From positions 1 through 10,588 of the forward strand of contig JAJBVQ010000119.1 of the NCBI GenBank assembly GCA_020859745.1: a DNA stretch of 10,588 bases, given 5' to 3'. The position numbers were made by a program, and so were the translations under genes. Of this stretch, positions 7,058 through 10,588 are shown piece by piece. How positions within the stretch are numbered: position 1 is the stretch's first letter; the number at the start of each line of letters is the position of its first letter. Below the pieces are notes generated by a model, which was given only the letters and a program-made list of their open reading frames with translations, searched no databases and was not told the origin of the DNA. This DNA comes from Rikenellaceae bacterium (lineage in GTDB: Bacteria > Bacteroidota > Bacteroidia > Bacteroidales > Rikenellaceae).

Positions 7058-7082
7058 AAAACGGCGTAGATTTCCTACGCCG
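7057..7082 (-). terminator. Intrinsic terminator after the second small secreted protein gene
   Basis: An 8-bp stem, CGGCGTAG/CTACGCCG (7062-7069 and 7075-7082), encloses a 5-nt loop and is followed on the minus strand by TTTTT. It lies 23 nt past the stop of the gene at 7597-7106. The sequence 7057-7084 is identical to 7722-7749. Confidence 0.85.
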
Positions 7083-7105
7083 CTGGTGTGTTTTTACTTG
7101 GTTAT

Positions 7106-7597
7106 TTACCGGCTGATTAATTTAATAGCTGAAAAATTAGATTCGAAACTTCGTTTCTGAAAGATAAACCGACTGATTCGTTTTCGTATTTTCTGTGTCA
7201 AAAGAGTGATTTGTTCCGGTTTTACATTCAATATAGCTATCGTTTCCGGCCGTGTATATTCTTTATTAAAATTTCCCACATAAAAATGGAATTGATTGAA
7301 TGGTTTCCATTGTTTTCTTTCATCAAAGATCAGTTCAATCACTTGTAATGTCGAAGTTTCAGGGTATGTCAAATAGGCGATTTGTTTTACCGGCATTTCT
7401 TTTTCGAGAATATCAATGACCTCAACGATGGATTTACCGTCGAAGAATTGTGTTTGATCGGCAAAATTAGCATTCAGGAATGCCGTTGTATCTCCCTTAA
7501 ATTCGTCCCAGGGATGATATCGATATTCTTGATCTTGCCCGTTTGCGGCGGTGAGTGCTATAAACAGAGCGGCGCAAAGTATGATTATCTTTTTCAT
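7106..7597 (-). CDS. Small secreted protein A, paralogue of the protein at 8289-7768; putative partner/immunity protein
   Basis: A 163-aa protein with an N-terminal signal peptide (MKKIIILCAALFIALTAANG, cleavage near NGQ), hence probably periplasmic. I do not recognise a named family. It is clearly paralogous to the next gene upstream: both share EFK-x-DT-xx-FL, (Y/F)FD, IL-(E/D)-KEMP, T-x-Q-x-IE and D-x-RKQ-(W/Y)-K-x-F-x-Q-x-H in the same order, though overall identity looks only about 30 percent. The start is fixed by position: its ATG follows a detached lipoprotein tail in the arrangement TAACCATG, exactly as the paralogue follows the intact lipoprotein gene. Composition is much more AT-rich than the flanking housekeeping genes. 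The immunity role is inferred from genomic arrangement only; it could equally be a cofactor or inhibitor of the lipoprotein's C-terminal domain. Confidence 0.85.
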   Translation of the reverse strand: MKKIIILCAALFIALTAANGQDQEYRYHPWDEFKGDTTAFLNANFADQTQFFDGKSIVEVIDILEKEMPVKQIAYLTYPETSTLQVIELIFDERKQWKPFNQFHFYVGNFNKEYTRPETIAILNVKPEQITLLTQKIRKRISRFIFQKRSFESNFSAIKLISR

Positions 7598-7693
7598 GGT
7601 TATTTGCAGTTTTTTAGATTCGTAGCGTTTGTTTGCAGTTCCATTTGTATCTGCTCGAAAGCAACGTTCGTTCCGTTCGAAGTTAAAGATCCT
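7595..7693. repeat. 99-nt direct repeat, copy 2 of the lipoprotein gene end
   Basis: It matches 8287-8385 without gaps and with about 7 mismatches (~93 percent). It spans the ATG of the small gene, the TAACC junction and the last ~30 codons of the lipoprotein. Similarity stops at AGATCCT (7693) and falls sharply a few codons into the small gene. Confidence 0.9.
7600..7693 (-). pseudogene. Detached 3' end of the JAMM-like lipoprotein gene (copy T')
   Basis: Read on the minus strand in the lipoprotein's frame, it encodes SLTSNGTNVAFEQIQMELQ, then TNATNLKNCK and TAA, differing from the intact protein's C-terminus by a single residue (S for P). There is no start codon or upstream domain; the sequence begins 28 nt after the terminator hairpin of the preceding small gene. 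It therefore looks like an orphan tail left by tandem duplication or cassette recombination. Good conservation of the amino acids suggests the duplication is recent or maintained by gene conversion. Confidence 0.88.
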
Positions 7694-7720
7694 TATATTG
7701 ACTACCTTCCAAACGAACCC

Positions 7721-7747
7721 AAAAAACGGCGTAGATTTCCTACGCCG
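7721..7747 (-). terminator. Intrinsic terminator after the first small secreted protein gene
   Basis: The same 8-bp stem and 5-nt loop as at 7057-7082 (arms 7727-7734 and 7740-7747), followed on the minus strand by six T residues. It begins 20 nt after the stop of the gene at 8289-7768. The 28-nt identity with the other copy indicates that the terminator was duplicated as part of the unit. Confidence 0.85.
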
Positions 7748-7767
7748 CTTTACCTATGTCAGTCAAA

Positions 7768-8289
7768 TTATTCAACTTCTTCGAAAGGCTGAATCGACTT
7801 TTGGGGTAATGTTGATGGATCGGGAATTTTATCTAAAGAAAAGATCATGAATCCTGGTTTTGCTAAAAACTTAATCTGTCCCAGTTTTTTCCTTAAGGCG
7901 GGTGTAAAAGGAACAATAATATTGGGGTCCGCTCCCAATAGTTCTTTGAAGTCACTTTCTGAATATGCTCGGTCTAAATAACATGTTGAGAGGTGTATTT
8001 GGTCAAATAATTTGTATTGTTTTCTATGATCTAAAATAAACTCAATGTATTGCACGGTCGGTGTTCCGTCGTAAGTAACGCTGATAATAGGCATTTCCTT
8101 GTCCAAGATTTCAAATAGTGTTTCTAACGGTTTCTGGTCAAAATAATCGTTTTGCCTGACAATCGCACTCAAAAAATTTAATGTATCCGTTTTGAATTCT
8201 GTTAATGGCCGGTATTTAAATTGTGGTACTTGTCCCCATGAGTTTAGGGAAAGTAATAGTACAGTTGTGAGAATAATAACTTTTTTCAT
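7768..8289 (-). CDS. Small secreted protein B, encoded directly behind the JAMM-like lipoprotein; putative partner/immunity protein
   Basis: A 173-aa protein with a signal peptide (MKKVIILTTVLLLSLNSWG, cleavage near WGQ), so it acts outside the cytoplasm. The ATG at 8289 is chosen over upstream in-frame starts, which would put 49 residues inside the lipoprotein gene in another frame; from 8289 the protein starts with a proper signal peptide. Only two bases separate it from the lipoprotein stop (TAACCATG), implying translational coupling and matched expression. It is a paralogue of the protein at 7597-7106 (shared TEFK-x-DT, YFD, EILDKEMP, HRKQYK-x-FDQIH). AT-rich composition (about 30 percent GC in 8161-8220) marks it as different from its neighbours. 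No family recognised. The immunity or inhibitor role is an inference from coupling and duplication pattern. Confidence 0.88.
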   Translation of the reverse strand: MKKVIILTTVLLLSLNSWGQVPQFKYRPLTEFKTDTLNFLSAIVRQNDYFDQKPLETLFEILDKEMPIISVTYDGTPTVQYIEFILDHRKQYKLFDQIHLSTCYLDRAYSESDFKELLGADPNIIVPFTPALRKKLGQIKFLAKPGFMIFSLDKIPDPSTLPQKSIQPFEEVE

Positions 8290-8385
8290 GGTTATTTGCA
8301 GTTTTTGAGGTTTGTAGCGTTTGTTTGGAGTTCCATTTGTATCTGCTCGAAAGCAACGTTCGTTCCATTCGGGGTTAAAGATCCT
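8287..8385. repeat. 99-nt direct repeat, copy 1 (end of the intact lipoprotein gene)
   Basis: Partner of 7595-7693 at about 93 percent by eye count. It covers the last ~31 codons of the lipoprotein, the stop, and the start codon of small protein B. Recombination between the two copies would delete small gene B and its terminator and place small gene A directly behind the lipoprotein. Confidence 0.9.
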
Positions 8386-9932
8386 CTGAGCAACCGGATT
8401 CCTGTATTGCATTTTTCGAGTGCGTAAGCCAGGCAATAGGCGTGCTTATCTTCTTCCGAATATTGGCTGCCCTCGAAACGGGCCATTGCTTCGTTATAGT
8501 GATGCCCGGCTTCCGAACCCGCAGTGAAATGGTTGGTGTTCGGATCGACTTGGATGCTTCGACGGCACGAAACCATGGCGTCCCGGTTCTCCACGTGGAG
8601 GGTGTAAACCGTTCGTGACGAGCCGCTTCCGGTAATGACATAAACGTCATCCAATTGGTTCCTTTCGATATTACAAAGTTCGGCCACATCCATGCCGCTG
8701 GGTGGCAATCCGTTGGTGTGGGTATGAAAGGTAGCTACGGTATGTGTCCCTAAAGAAGACTCTTTTGCCATATTAATAGGTACATCGTTTGCCGTACCTG
8801 TGGATGTTTCTGTCAAATTATAGACATATTCAGATGATTGGGTAATACGATACATTGAAAGACCGTATTCTACCTCTTTCCCATCAGAATCTTTTAGAAA
8901 CTTGCTCCATTGATTGAGGGCACCTTTCCATCCGTTCGCATTCGGCGCCATATTGAGAATGTTCTTCGCGCTGCTAAGGTTTTTGGAATAGTTCTGGTTG
9001 CAGTCGTTTTTTTTCGTTACGATGGGCGGCTTTTTGTCTTTATCATCGTCATCGGGATTCGTTCCGCCGCCCACCGGAGGCTTGGGCTTGTTTTGCGTCG
9101 TGTCCTGTGGAGGTGTAGGAGGGTCGGTACCTAAGCATTTGCAAGGCAACGCTCCGTTTTGTTTGCATTTACAGCCCTGCATTTTGCACGCTCTGCAGGC
9201 AGTGACCGTTACCTCTGGCGCTTCGAGGTTCAGCGCGTACATAGAGGGCACGTTGCCGTACAGTTCCACATCGCCGAGCATCTGCGCCGCCGCATACCGG
9301 TCGGCGGCATCGCTGCCCGTGTCGTACACCTGCGAGGTCAGCTTGCCGTCGTCGTACCGGTCGGCATTGACGAACTCGCCGCTGAGGGTGTGGTAGATGA
9401 CGAATCCCGAAAAGCCTCTCTTGTCGCCCAGGTTCACGAACGTCCGGCCGAGGTCTTTGTGCATGGCATAATATCGCGGCGTGGGGATGATCGTGGCGAT
9501 GTAGGCGTACAGCCCCAGCCACCGCGGGTGGTTCCGCCAGCGGTTGACGACCAGTTTCTGGGCCACCTCGACCGTGTGCCTCACCGTGTCACCCCCGGAG
9601 GTAACTTCGGGAAATACGGCGGAGTAACCGTAGGTCGGGTCGATCTCCACATCCACACCGTCCACGTAATTGTTCAGCGTGGCCCGGTGCGCCCGTTCCC
9701 ACCGTGGGGTCACATCGCCCGGGTTGAGGTCGCCGCCCGCACCGCGGGCCGACGAGAGGTAGCCGCCGGCTTTGGTCAGGGCCGTGCTGTTTTCGAAAAA
9801 GGCCCGGGCCTGCTCGACGGTCAGCGCGTCCTTTGCCGCGTCGGAGTCCGGCCTCCACTCTTTCCGGCAGGCCCAAAGCACGCCTGCCGCGATAAGGGTG
9901 AGAAATGCGCAGAAGAGTAATTTTCGTTCCAT
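8292..9932 (-). CDS. Lipoprotein with C-terminal JAMM/MPN-like domain; polymorphic-toxin-like architecture
   Basis: A 546-aa protein. Residues 1-22 form a signal peptide ending LWAC; C22 is the probable lipidation site (W at -2 is unusual). N-terminal region ~35-240: family not named by me, resembling other Bacteroidota surface lipoproteins from memory. Then a Cys-rich stretch (C246, C249, C254, C256, C264, C266) and a Pro/Asp/Lys-rich linker (~270-305). The C-terminal region ~310-546 holds FHTHTNGLPPSGMD, giving H403-x-H405 ... S412-xx-D415, with E355 in EYG as the likely upstream acid: the layout of a JAMM/MPN metalloprotease, with 6 rather than 7 residues between H and S. GC falls from ~63 percent (9241-9300) to ~36 percent (8761-8880), with the change in the linker, suggesting a swapped C-terminal module. 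It is coupled to small gene B, and two detached pieces of its 3' region follow downstream. Enzymatic or toxic activity is inference. Confidence 0.85.
   Translation of the reverse strand: MERKLLFCAFLTLIAAGVLWACRKEWRPDSDAAKDALTVEQARAFFENSTALTKAGGYLSSARGAGGDLNPGDVTPRWERAHRATLNNYVDGVDVEIDPTYGYSAVFPEVTSGGDTVRHTVEVAQKLVVNRWRNHPRWLGLYAYIATIIPTPRYYAMHKDLGRTFVNLGDKRGFSGFVIYHTLSGEFVNADRYDDGKLTSQVYDTGSDAADRYAAAQMLGDVELYGNVPSMYALNLEAPEVTVTACRACKMQGCKCKQNGALPCKCLGTDPPTPPQDTTQNKPKPPVGGGTNPDDDDKDKKPPIVTKKNDCNQNYSKNLSSAKNILNMAPNANGWKGALNQWSKFLKDSDGKEVEYGLSMYRITQSSEYVYNLTETSTGTANDVPINMAKESSLGTHTVATFHTHTNGLPPSGMDVAELCNIERNQLDDVYVITGSGSSRTVYTLHVENRDAMVSCRRSIQVDPNTNHFTAGSEAGHHYNEAMARFEGSQYSEEDKHAYCLAYALEKCNTGIRLLRGSLTPNGTNVAFEQIQMELQTNATNLKNCK
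8404..8485. repeat. 82-nt direct repeat, copy inside the intact lipoprotein gene
   Basis: Partner of 6976-7057 (about 88 percent, no indel). It encodes the segment ARFEGSQYSEEDKHAYCLAY and following residues to EKCNT, immediately before the 99-nt repeat but separated from it by 18 nt that neither detached copy retains in place. Confidence 0.85.
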
Positions 9933-9935
9933 AGG

Positions 9936-9943
9936 CGTAGATA
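9936..9943 (-). promoter_or_regulatory. Weak -7-like element before the lipoprotein gene
   Basis: Minus-strand TATCTACG matches TAnnTTTG at six of eight positions and ends three bases before the ATG at 9932. No well-spaced -33 element is seen (the nearest TTG is 23 bp upstream). The rest of the 9933-10133 divergent gap is AT-rich, with a small CCGGG/CCCGG hairpin at about 9977-9992 (6-nt loop) that may affect the transcript leader. Confidence 0.3.
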
Positions 9944-10082
9944 ATTCGGGGTAATTGTATCTCTTTCAACGAAAACCGGGCTGATTCCCGGCTATAAATT
10001 TAACAAGAAAATACTTTTTTATCAAGCATACGGGTAAGATGTCCGGATAGTTATCAATAATTCCCGTGCCGGACGGTGCAGG

Positions 10083-10113
10083 TTGCGAAATCCCCCGGAA
10101 AAGCGTACTTTTA
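10083..10113 (+). promoter_or_regulatory. Candidate promoter of the YfhO-family gene
   Basis: TTG at 10083-10085, a 20-bp spacer and TACTTTTA at 10106-10113 fit the Bacteroidota -33/-7 layout (seven of eight -7 bases). The ATG at 10134 follows 20 nt later. This arrangement supports 10134 as the start over the frame opening at 10083, whose extra codons would lie within the promoter. Confidence 0.5.
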
Positions 10114-10133
10114 GCCCCAAATTCCAACGTGTT

Positions 10134-10588
10134 ATGCAGAACGGCGTCCCCCGCTTCCTCCGGAAAGCCTTGCCCCATATTGTTGCCTTACTCCTTTTTG
10201 CGGCCGTTTCGGCCCTCTTTTTCGCGCCCCAGTACGAGGGGAAAGCCCTGCGGCAGACCGATATGGTCATGATGAGCGGCGTGACCAGCGACATCCAGCA
10301 GCATATCGACCGCTACGGCGAACACCCGCAGTGGGCGGGCCGGAATTTCAGCGGCATGCCGTCGTACCTGATCAATATGAACTACGACGGGCGGTGGGTC
10401 AAGAACGTCGCCGACCATTTTTATATACTGGGGCAGCCGGCGTCGTGGATTTTCATCTCGATGGCGGGGTTCTACCTGATGCTCCTGCTGTTCGGCGTCA
10501 ATCCGTGGCTCTAGATAGTCGGGGGGGTGGGGTACGGCCTTTCGTACTACTTCGTCATTATTATCGGCGCCGGGCATATCACCAAGAT
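10134..10588 (+). pseudogene. YfhO-family multi-spanning membrane protein, interrupted by in-frame TAG; truncated by window edge
   Basis: From the ATG at 10134 the product runs 126 residues to a TAG at 10512-10514. Visible: a basic N-terminus (MQNGVPRFLRKALPH), a first membrane helix (IVALLLFAAVSALFF), then a periplasmic stretch with R-Q-T-D-M and NFSGMPSY, and a second helix (WIFISMAGFYLMLLLFG) ending NPWL. After the TAG the same frame continues IVGGVGYGLSYYFVIIIGAG and HITK to the window end, which reads as normal YfhO sequence; members are usually 800 residues or more. A single TGG-to-TAG or similar change would explain it. TAG is a normal stop here: it ends the ATPase (2138) and the second ChrA gene (5830). 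YfhO proteins are large membrane proteins with glycosyltransferase-like topology, implicated in some bacteria in cell-envelope polymer glycosylation; the role here is unknown. A sequencing error cannot be excluded. Confidence 0.85.

Noticed and set aside
6327..7058. Long minus-strand frame beginning with lipoprotein-like residues and running through the first chrA gene
   Set aside because: Only the first ~28 codons resemble the lipoprotein (the T'' remnant). The rest is the out-of-frame shadow of the chrA gene and its promoter.
8292..8436. Longer start for small protein B inside the lipoprotein gene (49 extra residues)
   Set aside because: The extension has no signal-like character and is the out-of-frame reading of the effector tail. 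The ATG at 8289 gives a proper signal peptide and matches the arrangement of paralogue A.
6976..9932. CRISPR-like or integron-like repeat array
   Set aside because: The repeats are pieces of one coding gene and a terminator, of unequal length and irregular spacing, with no short unique spacers and no integrase or cas genes in the window.
10500..10520. Stop-codon recoding or readthrough at the YfhO TAG
   Set aside because: TAG ends at least two other complete genes here (2138 and 5830), and no special downstream structure is evident within the visible sequence.

Overview
The window looks like chromosomal DNA of a gut-type Bacteroidota member, most likely Alistipes/Rikenellaceae-like. This rests on high-GC coding DNA, promoter elements of the Bacteroidota TAnnTTTG type, weak or absent Shine-Dalgarno sequences, and typical gene families: FtsX/MacB-type exporters, a secreted GH20 hexosaminidase, paired short ChrA genes and a YfhO-type membrane protein. 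The genus is inferred and not proven.

Layout. 2-1264 (+) is the 3' part of an ABC exporter permease. 1265-1427 is a regulatory gap holding a sigma-54-type promoter and two tandem operator-like 15-mers. It drives an ABC ATPase (1428-2138), which ends at a perfect 18-bp hairpin terminator. A CDF metal exporter (2280-3281) follows, probably on a leaderless or nearly leaderless mRNA. Next come a small conserved hypothetical gene (3307-3624) and a secreted GH20 beta-N-acetylhexosaminidase (3642-5552). A bidirectional terminator (5668-5714) separates these from a minus-strand pair of short chromate-transporter-family genes (6901-6356 and 6351-5830).

The accessory part is 6976-9932, all on the minus strand. 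A lipoprotein gene (9932-8292) has a GC-rich N-terminal part, a Cys-rich and then Pro/Asp/Lys-rich linker, and an AT-richer C-terminal half carrying a JAMM/MPN-like H-x-H...S-x-x-D motif. Two bases after its stop begins a small secreted protein (8289-7768). After a hairpin terminator comes a detached copy of the lipoprotein's last ~30 codons (7693-7600), followed in the same TAACCATG arrangement by a second, diverged paralogue of the small secreted protein (7597-7106). The same 28-nt terminator follows, and then another detached piece of the lipoprotein 3' region (7057-6976). I read this as a decayed or cassette-type array resembling polymorphic toxin/immunity loci: a full-length effector with partner, then orphan effector tails with alternative partners. 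Function is inferred from architecture only.

At the right edge a YfhO-family gene starts at 10134. It is interrupted by an in-frame TAG at 10512-10514, after which the same frame continues with family-like sequence to the end of the window.
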